A stretch of 34,000 nt of DNA from an uncultured Subdoligranulum sp. (GCA_904390925.1 CAJFMB010000026.1:1-34000); one strand, 5' to 3'. Positions 7,815 through 16,116 are shown, counted from the stretch's first letter. Program-made: numbers and translations. Notes: a model not told the origin generated them from the sequence alone.

Positions 7815-8681
7815 ATGGAAATTCTGATTCACTCGGTGGTGCACTCGCTGGAGGACAGCCTGCCGATGCTGCCGTTTCTCTACCTGGCCTACCTTCTGAT
7901 CGAGTGGCTGGAACGCCACCACGGCCAGAAGATCGAGCAGGCACTGGCCGGCGGCGGACGCTGGGGCTTTGTGCCCGGCGCCCTGCTGGGCTGCGTGCCC
8001 CAGTGCGGGTTCTCGGCCGTGGCCTCCAACCTGTACGCCAGCCGGGTCATCACCCCCGGCACCGTGCTGGCCGTCTTTCTGGCCACCTCCGACGAGGCGG
8101 TGCCGCTGCTGGCCGCCGCCCCCGGCGCCTGGACCGCTTTGCTGGTGGTGCTGGGGCTCAAGGTGGTCATTGCCATTGTGGCCGGCTTTGTGCTGGATGT
8201 GCCGCTGCGCCGGTTTCTGCCCAAGTCGCTGTACGGCGGCTATGCGGGCCACGCCGACGAGGTGGACTGCCACGAGGAACACGAGGAATCCAGCGGCATC
8301 TGGCTGTCAGCACTGCGCCACACGCTGGAAATTTTCGTCTTTATTGTCGCCTTCAGCTTTGTCATCACGCTGGTGTTTGAGCTGCTGGGCGAACAGACGG
8401 TGGCCGGCCTGTTTGCCGACCTGGGCGTCTTTCAGCCCATGGTGGCGGCGCTGTTCGGGCTGGTGCCCAACTGCATCTCCAGCGTGCTGCTGACCCAGCT
8501 GTACCTGGAAGGGGTCATCAGCTTCGGCAGCCTGTTCGGCGGACTCTGCGCCGCCGCCGGCGTGGGCATGGCAGTGCTGTGGAAGGTCAACCCCAGCTTC
8601 AAGCAGAACCTGTTTCTGACCGGCTTTCTGTGGGCGGTGGGCGCTGTCTGCGGCATCCTGCTGCAGTTTTTGCCCATCTGA
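7815..8681 (+). CDS. Putative heavy-metal/manganese exporter (ArsP_2-like 10TM family)
   Basis: The 288-residue polytopic membrane protein resembles the family annotated as putative manganese transporter or arsenic-efflux-like permease. Two inverted halves are visible: GALLGCVPQCGFSAVASNLY (55-74) in the first and ALFGLVPNCISSVLLTQLY (212-230) in the second. They are separated by a cytosolic-looking loop rich in His, Asp, Glu and Cys (HADEVDCHEEHEE, 146-158), likely to bind metal. The start is the ATG at 7815, because AGAGGG at 7804-7809 is its ribosome site; the upstream GTG at 7809 overlaps that site. A strong terminator follows. Substrate is inference from family naming; no manganese riboswitch is seen upstream. 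It is probably in one transcript with the two genes before it. Confidence 0.75.
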   Translation: MEILIHSVVHSLEDSLPMLPFLYLAYLLIEWLERHHGQKIEQALAGGGRWGFVPGALLGCVPQCGFSAVASNLYASRVITPGTVLAVFLATSDEAVPLLAAAPGAWTALLVVLGLKVVIAIVAGFVLDVPLRRFLPKSLYGGYAGHADEVDCHEEHEESSGIWLSALRHTLEIFVFIVAFSFVITLVFELLGEQTVAGLFADLGVFQPMVAALFGLVPNCISSVLLTQLYLEGVISFGSLFGGLCAAAGVGMAVLWKVNPSFKQNLFLTGFLWAVGAVCGILLQFLPI

Positions 8682-8695
8682 ACCGAAATCACAAC

Positions 8696-8736
8696 AAAGC
8701 AGCATCCGCGAATGCAAAAGCGGATGCTGCTTTTCT
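8696..8736 (+). terminator. Intrinsic terminator after the exporter gene
   Basis: Arms AAAGCAGCATCCGC (8696-8709) and its complement (8720-8733) form a 14-bp stem with a ten-base loop. It ends in TTTT and lies 15 bases after the stop codon. Confidence 0.88.
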
Positions 8737-8737
8737 C

Positions 8738-8766
8738 TTGCAGCGGCGGCAAAACCGTAGTATAAA
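8738..8766 (+). promoter_or_regulatory. Promoter of the cobalamin operon
   Basis: TTGCAG (8738-8743) and TATAAA (8761-8766) are 17 bases apart, immediately behind the previous terminator. The leader before cbiK is only about 20 bases, too short for a cobalamin riboswitch. Confidence 0.65.
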
Positions 8767-8793
8767 TGGACAGGAAGAAAGGGGAGAGGCTGG

Positions 8794-9582
8794 ATGCACA
8801 GGGCTTTGCTGCTGGTCAGCTACGGCAGCGCCGACCCGGCAGGGCAGGCCGACCTGGCGGCGCTGGAGGATGTGCTGGCCGCGTCGGTGCCGCAGCTGCC
8901 GGTGCTGCGGGCGGTGTCCAGCCCGGCGGTGCGCCGGAGGCTGGCACAGGCCGGGCAGGCCGTACCTTCCCCCGCCGAAGCGATGGCGGAGCTGGCCGCC
9001 CGGGGCGTCACCGAGCTGCTGGTGCTGCCCACCCATCTGGTGCCGGGCAGCGACTTTGCGGCACTCCAGGCGGATGCGGCCGCCGCCGCGCCCCGGTTTG
9101 CCGCGCTGAAGATGGCACAGCCGCTGCTGGCCGACCCGGCTGCCCGGGCGGAGCTGGCCCGGCTGCTGGTGACCCGCTGCCCGGCCGGAAATGCGCTGCT
9201 GCTGGCGGGGCATGGCGCCGACGGACCCGCCGGGCAGTGTTACCGGGCACTGGCCCGGGACCTGCAAACCGCCGGCGGCGGGCGGGTTCTGCTGGGGGTG
9301 CTGCGGGGCGAGCCGGGGTTTGCCCCGGCACTGGCGGCGCTGCAAACCGGCGGCTGGCGGCAGGTGGTGCTGCAGCCGCTGCTGCTGACCGCCGGCACCC
9401 ACACCCGCCGGGAAATCTCCGGCCCGGGGCCCGACATCTGGGCCGGACAGCTGCGGGCGGCGGGGCTTTCGGTGATCTGCAAAAACCGGGGCCTGGCCCG
9501 GGATGCCGGGGTCCGGGACATCTATCTGCGGCGGCTGGAACTGCTCTGCCGCCGTCCATCTGCAAACGGGGGAGAACTATGA
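8794..9582 (+). CDS. cbiK: Sirohydrochlorin cobaltochelatase, CbiK type
   Basis: CbiK inserts Co2+ into sirohydrochlorin in the early-cobalt (anaerobic) route to vitamin B12. The product is 262 residues, the usual class II chelatase length. The two metal-binding histidines are His140 in LLLAGHGAD and His203 in LLLTAGTHTRREISG; their 63-residue spacing is close to that in characterised CbiK proteins. An N-terminal LLLVSYGS strand and PTHLVPGSDF (79-88) also fit the family. The ATG at 8794 has GGGGAG upstream. It overlaps the next gene by four bases (ATGA), so translation is probably coupled. It has no signal peptide, so it is cytoplasmic. The remaining corrin-ring genes are not in this window. 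Confidence 0.88.
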   Translation: MHRALLLVSYGSADPAGQADLAALEDVLAASVPQLPVLRAVSSPAVRRRLAQAGQAVPSPAEAMAELAARGVTELLVLPTHLVPGSDFAALQADAAAAAPRFAALKMAQPLLADPAARAELARLLVTRCPAGNALLLAGHGADGPAGQCYRALARDLQTAGGGRVLLGVLRGEPGFAPALAALQTGGWRQVVLQPLLLTAGTHTRREISGPGPDIWAGQLRAAGLSVICKNRGLARDAGVRDIYLRRLELLCRRPSANGGEL

Positions 9583-10181
9583 CCGTGTATCTGATTCGCC
9601 ACGGCGAAACCGACTACAACACACAAAAACGCTATCAGGGACAGCAGGACATTCCGCTGTCGGCAAAGGGCCGGGCAGCGCTGCACCGGGCGGACTTCAC
9701 CCCGGCGCTGGTCTATGTGTCGCCGCTGCAGCGGGCCCGCCAGACCGCCGGGATTCTGTTTCCCGGGGTGGAACAGCTGCCGGTGGAGGACCTGAAGGAG
9801 ATGAACTTCGGCAGCTACGAGGGCAGGGTCTATGTGAAGATGGAAAACGACCCCGACTATCTGGCCTGGGTGGAGGAGAATGCCCATTCCGACCACCCCG
9901 ACGGTGAGCGCAAGGCGGATTTCTGCGCCCGCAGCTGCCGGGCCTTTTCCCGGGTGATGGAGGACGCTTTGCGCCGGGGGCTGGACCAGGTGGTGATCGT
10001 GGCCCACGGCGGCACCCAGATGTCGGTGATGGAACACTTTGCGCTGCCCCACCGCCCCTACGAGCAGTGGCACACCGGCAACGGCTGCGGCCACATGCTG
10101 GACGCCGCCCCCTGGACCAGCGAGCACAAACTGCGCTGGCTGGGCACCGTCTGCTATGCAGACCGGGAGGTGGCGCGATGA
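9579..10181 (+). CDS. cobC: Histidine phosphatase, probable alpha-ribazole phosphatase
   Basis: The 200-residue protein belongs to the phosphoglycerate-mutase-like histidine phosphatases. It carries the RHGETDYN motif (7-14, catalytic His8), an Arg-containing SPLQRARQTA (48-57), an acidic EMNFGSYEG (74-82) and the second His143 in IVAHGGTQ. CobC removes the 5'-phosphate from alpha-ribazole phosphate (or adenosylcobalamin phosphate) in the assembly of the lower B12 ligand. The fold alone would allow other phosphomonoesterases; the B12 role rests on its place between cbiK and the adenosyltransferase, with ATGA overlaps on both sides that indicate one coupled operon. Confidence 0.78.
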   Translation: MTVYLIRHGETDYNTQKRYQGQQDIPLSAKGRAALHRADFTPALVYVSPLQRARQTAGILFPGVEQLPVEDLKEMNFGSYEGRVYVKMENDPDYLAWVEENAHSDHPDGERKADFCARSCRAFSRVMEDALRRGLDQVVIVAHGGTQMSVMEHFALPHRPYEQWHTGNGCGHMLDAAPWTSEHKLRWLGTVCYADREVAR

Positions 10182-10687
10182 AGGGCCTTGTACACCTGTA
10201 CTGCGGCGACGGCAAGGGCAAGACCACCGCAGCCATGGGGCTGGCGCTGCGGGCGCTGGGGGCCGGGCTGCGGGTGACGGTGGTGCAGTTTCTCAAGGAC
10301 GGGCAGAGCAGCGAGCTGGACCCGCTGCGCCGGCTGGGGGCGGTGGTGTATTCCGGCCGGCCGGGGATGAAGTTTGTCTTTCAGATGAACGAGGCGGAGA
10401 AGGCCGCCGCCCGCCAGGAGCAGAACGACCTGCTCCGCCGGGCGCTGGACACCCCCTGCGACCTGCTGGTGCTGGACGAGGCCTGCGCCGCCCTCTCGCT
10501 GGGCATGGTGGAGGAAGCACTGCTGCGCCGGGCGGTGCTGGACCGGCCCGCCGGGCGGGAAATCTGCCTGACCGGCCGGGACCCGGCCCCCTGGCTGCGG
10601 GAAGCCGCCGACTACCTGACCGAGATGCGCTGTCTGCGCCATCCCTACGACGTCGGCGTGCCCGCCCGCCGCGGGGTGGAGTTCTGA
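10178..10687 (+). CDS. cobO: Cob(I)alamin/corrinoid adenosyltransferase, CobA/CobO family
   Basis: The 169-residue ATP-binding enzyme attaches the 5'-deoxyadenosyl group to reduced corrinoids. The N-terminus reads GLVHLYCGDGKGKTTAAMG, with the P-loop at 10-17. The central LLVLDEACAALSLG and C-terminal EICLTGRDP and TEMRC are typical of the CobA/CobO fold. It starts at the ATG overlapping the stop of the preceding phosphatase gene, with GGGAGG upstream. It is slightly shorter at the C-terminus than some homologues but ends cleanly. A bidirectional terminator shared with the convergent response regulator gene follows. Confidence 0.88.
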   Translation: MKGLVHLYCGDGKGKTTAAMGLALRALGAGLRVTVVQFLKDGQSSELDPLRRLGAVVYSGRPGMKFVFQMNEAEKAAARQEQNDLLRRALDTPCDLLVLDEACAALSLGMVEEALLRRAVLDRPAGREICLTGRDPAPWLREAADYLTEMRCLRHPYDVGVPARRGVEF

Positions 10688-10723
10688 GCCGGAACCCCTT
10701 TTATAACATTCCTGAAAAACCGC

Positions 10724-10763
10724 AAAACGCCCGTGCAGGGAAAAATCCCTGCACGGGCGTTTT
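10724..10763. terminator. Bidirectional terminator between cobO and response regulator
   Basis: A perfect 18-bp stem (10724-10741 with 10746-10763) with a four-base AAAA loop has A-runs on one side and T-runs on the other. It serves the convergent genes ending at 10687 (plus) and 10786 (minus). Confidence 0.9.
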
Positions 10764-10785
10764 CGGGTTTGTCGGGCGTGGGCGG

Positions 10786-11436
10786 TCAGGGCTGGGTGTT
10801 CAGCCGGTAGCCCACCTTGAACACCGTCTGGATGTCCTTTTCCAGGCCCAGCTTGCGGCGCAGGCGCTGGATGTGCACGTCCACGGTGCGGGTTTCCCCC
10901 TCATAGTCATAGCCCCAGGCCAGGGCCAGCAGCTTTTCCCGGCTGAGGGCCAGGTTGCGGTTGACCACCAGCGCCTCCAGCAGGGCGAACTCCTGCGGGG
11001 TCAGGGGAATCTGCCGCCCGCCCCGGCGTACCTGCCGGGCATTCAGGTCCACCACCAGATCCCCCAGCGCGAACACCGTGGTGTTGCGGCTGTTGCGCCG
11101 CAGCAGCTTTTCCACCCGGGACAGCAGGTCCAGCACCTCAAAGGGCTTGACCAGTACCTCCTCCGGCGGAAGAGATTTCAGCCGGTCGTCCGGCGCCATC
11201 CGCACCGTAACAAACAAGACCGGCTGGTCCGGCGGCAGCTTGCTCTTGACTGCAAAGCCGTCCACCCCGGGCAGCATCACGTCCAGCAGCGCCAGGTCAT
11301 AGGTTTTGTGCGCGGCCAGAGCCAGCGCCTGTTCGCCGGTAAATGCCTGGTCACAGCTGTGTCCCACCAGGCTCAGGTTCGCAGCCATCAGCTTGTTGAT
11401 GGCCGGTGTATCCTCTGCAATCAGAATCGTTGCCAA
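10786..11436 (-). CDS. OmpR-family response regulator, orphan
   Basis: This 216-residue DNA-binding regulator has a receiver domain (1-103) and a winged-helix output domain (about 118-216). The phospho-acceptor is Asp52 in LALLDVMLPG, with the acid pair E8-D9, Thr77 and Lys97 in VLVKPFE. The segment between beta4 and beta5 is about two residues shorter than usual and lacks the common GADDY, reading SLPPEEV instead. I place the start at the TTG at 11436 (MATILIAEDTP), which has GAGG eight bases upstream and matches where receivers begin; an upstream ATG would add 22 unrelated residues. No kinase adjoins it on this strand; the kinase across the divergent region may serve it. Confidence 0.82.
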   Translation of the reverse strand: MATILIAEDTPAINKLMAANLSLVGHSCDQAFTGEQALALAAHKTYDLALLDVMLPGVDGFAVKSKLPPDQPVLFVTVRMAPDDRLKSLPPEEVLVKPFEVLDLLSRVEKLLRRNSRNTTVFALGDLVVDLNARQVRRGGRQIPLTPQEFALLEALVVNRNLALSREKLLALAWGYDYEGETRTVDVHIQRLRRKLGLEKDIQTVFKVGYRLNTQP

Positions 11437-11788
11437 TCTATTCGCCTCATTTCCTGTATCGGTTGCTATCTGTATTCTGACAGACCCTCCGTCGCATGAC
11501 ACCTGGTTTGTGTGCGGCTGACCTGTAAAAGTTGCCTGTCTCTTATTATAACGACGGATGTATCCAAAATGTTACAGCCATCCGGAAAAAAACTTGGATT
11601 TCCGGTAAATTTTTACACACAGTGTCCGGATGTACGTTCCGCATGGTATAATGTAGCTAACACACCGGAAACTTCTGCTGACCCGGTTTACAAGTTGGAT
11701 ACAAATTTGCGGTATACTGTTTGCAGAACAAATCAGACTGGGAATTGCGGCTTTGCCGCGGACTGTGGAAGATGGAGGTGCCCTGTTC
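11437..11788. promoter_or_regulatory. Divergent control region of the two response regulators
   Basis: This 352-base gap is AT-richer than its surroundings. On the minus strand TATAAT lies at 11545-11550 for the orphan regulator. On the plus strand TGG-TATAAT (11644-11652, extended -10) and a second TATACT (11713-11718) precede the other regulator. A CCGGAAA/TTTCCGG hairpin lies at about 11582-11605, and CCGGA words recur through 11580-11670, possible binding sites for one of the regulators. No gene is seen in it. Confidence 0.55.
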
Positions 11789-12454
11789 ATGAACCGTATC
11801 CTGATCGTTGAGGACGAAACCACAATCTCGCGCCTGATCGAGATGAGCCTGTCCCGCGCCGGGTACGACTGTACGGTCGCAAACGACGGCCTGACCGCCG
11901 CCAACTGCATTGAAAACAACGGCTATGATCTGGCGCTGCTGGACATCATGCTGCCGGGGCTGGACGGGTACGCGCTGCTGGATTATCTGCGGCCGATGGG
12001 CACGCCGGTGATTTTCATCACCGCAAAAAGCAGCCTGAAAGACCGGGTCCAGGGGCTGCGCCTGGGGGCGGACGACTATCTGGTCAAGCCCTTTGAGATT
12101 GAGGAACTGCTGGCCCGGGTGGAGACGGTGCTGCGCCGCACCGGCAAGGGCGGCCGGGTGCTGAAGGCCTTTGACGTGGAGCTGGACACCGTCAGCCATA
12201 TTGTGACCCAGAACGGCCGGGAGCTGGAACTGACCCCGCTGGAATTCGGGCTTCTGGAACAGCTGATGCGCAACCGGGGTGCGGCGCTCTACCGCGACAC
12301 GCTGTATGAGCGGGTGTGGGGCGGCGAGATGGCCGACACCCGCACGCTGGATCTGCACATCCAGCGGCTGCGCAAAAAGCTGGGATGGCAGGACCACATC
12401 GAGACCGTATACAAGGTGGGATACCGGCTGAAACGAGAGGAAGATGTCCCGTGA
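11789..12454 (+). CDS. OmpR-family response regulator of a two-component system
   Basis: The 221-residue protein has a standard receiver (acid residues E8-D9, phospho-Asp52 in LALLDIMLPG, Thr78, Lys100 in DDYLVKPFE) and a C-terminal winged helix (LTPLEFGLLEQLM ... DLHIQRLRKKLG ... VYKVGYRL). The ATG at 11789 has GGAGGT upstream; the open frame runs further but only from within the leader. It overlaps the kinase gene by four bases (GTGA), so the pair is translationally coupled. Its receiver resembles that of the divergent regulator (YDLALLDxMLPGxDG in both), suggesting a duplication. The target genes cannot be read from sequence; the co-operonic membrane protein is the obvious partner. Confidence 0.9.
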   Translation: MNRILIVEDETTISRLIEMSLSRAGYDCTVANDGLTAANCIENNGYDLALLDIMLPGLDGYALLDYLRPMGTPVIFITAKSSLKDRVQGLRLGADDYLVKPFEIEELLARVETVLRRTGKGGRVLKAFDVELDTVSHIVTQNGRELELTPLEFGLLEQLMRNRGAALYRDTLYERVWGGEMADTRTLDLHIQRLRKKLGWQDHIETVYKVGYRLKREEDVP

Positions 12455-13854
12455 AGTTTGCCGCCAAACTCAGCTGCGCCATGATGCTGGTGCTGGCAGC
12501 CGCGCTTTCGCTGGGCGGCTGCATGCTGCTGTACGGCGATTTTTCCGACAGGCTGGCTGAGACCTCGATGCAGAACGAGGTCCAGCACAGCCTGCTTTGC
12601 TATACGCTGGAGGGGGAACTGCTGCAGCTGTACAGCCAGGGGGACGCCATCACCGACCAGGCGCTGACCGAGGCGGGGGAGCAGCTGGCTGCCGCCGCGC
12701 CGGAAAGCTGCGTGGTGGGGGTGTGGCACATCGGCGGCAGCGCGGCCTACAGCGATCTGCCGGAGGGAATGTCGGCGGCCGGCATCCAGAGCGGGCAGAT
12801 GCTCTATTACCGGGAGGGCGGCACCGTCTACGCCGTCTACTGCACCGACCTGCTGGGGGATGCCCGGCTGCTGTCCGCCTTTGACGTGACCTCGCTGTAC
12901 CAGGCGCGGGGCCGCAGCGTGATGCGGTTTCTGGGCATGGAGTGCGTGGTGCTTCTGGGGGCGGCGCTGGTGACGGTGCTGCTGTCCCGCCGGATGACCC
13001 GGCCGCTGGCGCTTTTGAACAAGGCCAGCGGGGAGATCGCCGCCGGCGCCTACGACCGGCGCACTGCGCTGCCCGGCTCGGACGAGGTGGCCCAGCTGAG
13101 CCGCAGCTTTGACCACATGGCGGCGGCGGTGCAGGACAAGGTGGAAGCGCTGGAACTGTCGGTGCAGCAGCGGGACGATTTTATGGGGGCCTTCACCCAC
13201 GAGCTGAAAACCCCCATGACCAGCATCATCGGGTATGCGGACATGCTGCGCAGCATGCAGTTTGACCCGGACGAACAGAAGGAGGCGTCGGGCGCCATCT
13301 TCCACGAGGCAAAGCGGCTGGAAAGCCTGAGCCAGAAGCTGCTGCAGCTGATGCGGCTGAGTGAGGAACCGCTGGAACTGAAACCGGTGTCGCTGGCCCG
13401 GGTGGTGGAGGAGGTGGGCCGCAGCACGCTGCCCACCTGCCGGCGGTACGGGGTACGGCTGCGGCTGCCCCACACCGAGCGCTGGGTGCTGGGGGACGGC
13501 GACCTGTTGTGTGACCTGCTGTGCAATCTGGTGACCAACGCGGCCAAGGCCAGCAAGCCGGGCCAGACGGTGCGGGTGCTCAGCGGCGGCGCGCCGGACG
13601 GCGGGGTGCTGGTGGGGGTGGCGGACACCGGCAGCGGCATCCCGGCCGAGGCCATTGCCCGGGTGGTGGAACCCTTTTACATGGTGGACAAATCCCGCGC
13701 GCGGAAAAGCGGCGGCAGCGGCCTGGGCCTGGCGCTGTGCCAGCGGATTGCCGAGGCCCACGGCAGCAAACTGCAGATCCGCAGCAAGCTGGGCAGCGGC
13801 ACGGTGGTGACGGTGCTGCTGCAGCCCACCGCAGCAGGGGAGGAGACAGCATGA
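12451..13854 (+). CDS. Membrane sensor histidine kinase
   Basis: This 467-residue transmembrane kinase pairs with the upstream regulator. Helix one (about 8-28) and helix two (161-179) flank an extracellular sensor of about 130 residues. A HAMP domain (180-232), a HisKA dimerisation domain with His250 in FTHELKTPMTSIIGY, and a HATPase domain follow: N-box NLVTNAAKA (359-367), G1 DTGSGIP (392-398) and G2 GGSGLGLAL (421-429). The start is the GTG at 12451, overlapping the stop of the regulator gene. The third gene of the operon overlaps its 3' end by four bases. The signal sensed is unknown. Confidence 0.9.
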   Translation: MKFAAKLSCAMMLVLAAALSLGGCMLLYGDFSDRLAETSMQNEVQHSLLCYTLEGELLQLYSQGDAITDQALTEAGEQLAAAAPESCVVGVWHIGGSAAYSDLPEGMSAAGIQSGQMLYYREGGTVYAVYCTDLLGDARLLSAFDVTSLYQARGRSVMRFLGMECVVLLGAALVTVLLSRRMTRPLALLNKASGEIAAGAYDRRTALPGSDEVAQLSRSFDHMAAAVQDKVEALELSVQQRDDFMGAFTHELKTPMTSIIGYADMLRSMQFDPDEQKEASGAIFHEAKRLESLSQKLLQLMRLSEEPLELKPVSLARVVEEVGRSTLPTCRRYGVRLRLPHTERWVLGDGDLLCDLLCNLVTNAAKASKPGQTVRVLSGGAPDGGVLVGVADTGSGIPAEAIARVVEPFYMVDKSRARKSGGSGLGLALCQRIAEAHGSKLQIRSKLGSGTVVTVLLQPTAAGEETA

Positions 13855-15941
13855 AACACAACCGAAAACCTGCCAAAGCGGCCCGCACCCTGCCGCTGGC
13901 GGGCCCCCTGAAAAAACTGGGCGGGGTCTTTGCAAGGCACCGCAGCGTCTTTCTGGTGATGCTGTGTGCCGCGGCGGTGGTGCTGACCATGGGCGCCCCG
14001 GCGGCACTGTTTGCCGTCAGTGACGAGCTGCGCTTTGCCCGGGCGGAGACCGCCGGCAATCCCTACCAGTCCCGCACGGTGGAGGGGGACGACCTGTACC
14101 TGGTGCGGGCGCTGAAGGAGCGCAGCGAGGCCGAGATCGCCAGCATTGCCAGCTATGAGGCGGGCGGCCAGAACGACACCACCCTCTACCTGGGCGGGCA
14201 GGAAAACGACCTGTCCCAGATGCAGTATTCCTCCATGCTGGCGCCCCACTGCGAGACGGTGCTGACCGGGCTGCAGGAGTCCGGCACCATCGACGAGAAC
14301 TGGCTGGTGGAGATTCTTGACGCGGCGGTGTCCGACCCCTACAACTTTTACGGCGTCAGCGACACCATGGGCTTTCTGACCTTCGGGTATTTTCCCAACC
14401 GTATGCAGGAGGCCCAGCGGATGAGCATGACGGTGGAAAGCCGCACCGGCAAGATGGTATCGCTGCAATTGCTGGTCAGTACTCCCGTCGACCCGCCCAA
14501 CCCGGAGCAGCTGTTGCGGGCCTGGATGGAGCAAAACGACCTGGACATTCTGGGGGACTGGACGGTGCCCGTCGGTACCCGGTGGGCGACCAGTGGGCTG
14601 TACAGCGCCCGGGGCGGGCTGCTGGCCACCTGCGTCACCGCCTTGGACGAGACCACCGGCAGCTATGCGCTGTCGCTGGATCTGGTGCCCTGCACCGAGG
14701 AACAGATGCAGGCCGCCACGCTGCCGGGTGAGGACAGCGATGCCACTATTTCCGACGACCAGCTGTACACCGGACAGATGGTACAGATATCCGACGCTTT
14801 TTTCAACGAAGGTTCGTCGCTTTTGTTTCCTTTTCGAGACGATTTCACCGGCGAGATCTTTTTGTACCGGCTGGACTATGCCTCCATGGACACAGCGCCC
14901 GTCTGCACCAAGGAGGGCTGCACCCACCAAGGGGAGGGCTGCGCCGCCTGGGTCTGCCAATCCGACGGCGGCACGGCGGTGTATCCCTTTGCGGAGGGGA
15001 ACCAATGCTATGTGATTGTCCTGACCGCCGACAATACCGAGGCCCAGGTGTTTGCTCTGGACGGCAGCCAGCACCGGCAGCTGGCCACCGTGTCCGGCCA
15101 GGGCATGCTGGACCCGCTGGGCGCCGGAAACGGCAAGCTGTATCTGATCGGCTACCAGAACGAAAATCTGGTGGGCTGTGAGCCGGCCCACATTCTGGCA
15201 GTGGACCTGCAGACCGGCGAGGTCACCGCCACCCCGGCGCTGCTCAGCGCTGACGACCAGGTGGTGGGCTGCTTTGGCGGTTGCCTGGTGCTGGTGCAGA
15301 ATACCTCCCCCCGGGCGGACCGCATCGGCCAGAAATACAGCCAGTACTGGGGATTTCTGTACCAGCTGCTGCGGCAGGACGGCAACCTGCGCGTCGTACT
15401 GCTGGACCCGGCCACCGGGGCCCGGCGGCTGGTGTCCTACCTGTCCGGCAACCAGCTGAATCTGGGCAAACGCTACACCGCCGACGAATGGCTGTTCAGT
15501 GTGAACGCAGTCCAGTATTCGTCGGACAACTACGTTTCCAGCATCCAGAACGACCTGGCCTTTGTCCTCAACCTGCGCAACGGCACCCTGACCGAGATGA
15601 CCTTCTCGCTGGAGGACGTCTCCGATCCGGCGGTCTACAGCATCGGGGAGATTTGCCCGCTGAGCTCGCTGGCCGGGGAGAACGGCGCCTATTCCAAGGA
15701 TCTGCTGGCGGTGTCCGGCGACCGCGCCGGTTCCGACCTGCTGCTGAATCCGGAATCCGGGACGCTGCAGCCCTGCACCCCCTGCCTGGAAAGCGCCGAC
15801 TGGTATCCCTGCGCCGTCACTGAAAACGGCGAGTTGATTGTCCTGAACAACGCATCGCCCGCCACCATCTTTGGCAAGGTCCGGCTGGAGGATCTGGTGC
15901 TGATCGGCGCCGACGGGGTGATCCCCATGAATTATTACTGA
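13851..15941 (+). CDS. Membrane-anchored extracellular protein of the two-component operon
   Basis: I do not recognise a named function. The 696-residue product has a basic N-terminus and one membrane segment (about 32-56), then a long hydrophilic domain outside the cell. From about residue 330 on, repeated short beta-strand patterns (LYLIGYQN, ILAVDLQTG, LRVVLLDPATGARRLV) suggest a propeller-like fold. A cysteine cluster at 352-369 (CTKEGCTHQGEGC then C) recurs, as I recall, in clostridial surface proteins of this type and may bind metal or form disulfides. ATGA overlap with the kinase gene argues that it acts in the same signalling unit, perhaps as co-sensor or output. A strong terminator ends the operon. 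Confidence 0.7.
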   Translation: MKHNRKPAKAARTLPLAGPLKKLGGVFARHRSVFLVMLCAAAVVLTMGAPAALFAVSDELRFARAETAGNPYQSRTVEGDDLYLVRALKERSEAEIASIASYEAGGQNDTTLYLGGQENDLSQMQYSSMLAPHCETVLTGLQESGTIDENWLVEILDAAVSDPYNFYGVSDTMGFLTFGYFPNRMQEAQRMSMTVESRTGKMVSLQLLVSTPVDPPNPEQLLRAWMEQNDLDILGDWTVPVGTRWATSGLYSARGGLLATCVTALDETTGSYALSLDLVPCTEEQMQAATLPGEDSDATISDDQLYTGQMVQISDAFFNEGSSLLFPFRDDFTGEIFLYRLDYASMDTAPVCTKEGCTHQGEGCAAWVCQSDGGTAVYPFAEGNQCYVIVLTADNTEAQVFALDGSQHRQLATVSGQGMLDPLGAGNGKLYLIGYQNENLVGCEPAHILAVDLQTGEVTATPALLSADDQVVGCFGGCLVLVQNTSPRADRIGQKYSQYWGFLYQLLRQDGNLRVVLLDPATGARRLVSYLSGNQLNLGKRYTADEWLFSVNAVQYSSDNYVSSIQNDLAFVLNLRNGTLTEMTFSLEDVSDPAVYSIGEICPLSSLAGENGAYSKDLLAVSGDRAGSDLLLNPESGTLQPCTPCLESADWYPCAVTENGELIVLNNASPATIFGKVRLEDLVLIGADGVIPMNYY

Positions 15942-15962
15942 CCGGGTCCTGAAATACACCGA

Positions 15963-16000
15963 AAAAAGCCGCTTCGTTTTCCACAGCGAAGCGGCTTTTT
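15963..16000. terminator. Bidirectional terminator
   Basis: A 14-bp stem (15963-15976 with 15987-16000), ten-base loop, with A- and T-runs on both sides. It ends the plus-strand sensor operon and probably also the minus-strand lectin gene. The loop happens to contain TTTTCCACA. Confidence 0.88.
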
Positions 16001-16024
16001 GTTGAAAACTTTCCGGATTTTCCC

Positions 16025-16055
16025 GGGTTTTGGGGAAATTGGGGGGATTTTGGGG
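16025..16055 (+). other. Putative G-quadruplex motif
   Basis: Four G-runs of 3, 4, 6 and 4 are separated by loops of 4, 5 and 5 bases on the plus strand. It lies in the 175-base gap between convergent gene ends (15942-16116), beyond the bidirectional terminator. The pattern fits the G3+N1-7 definition; formation is not shown. Confidence 0.5.
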
Positions 16056-16116
16056 CGGTTCCCCCGGATGCCCCGGCATTTCCCGGCGGTTGGGGGCGGG
16101 GCGGTGGAAAACTTGC

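Noticed and set aside
8737-8793. Cobalamin riboswitch before cbiK
   Set aside because: The leader from the predicted promoter is about 20 bases and there is no room for the aptamer.
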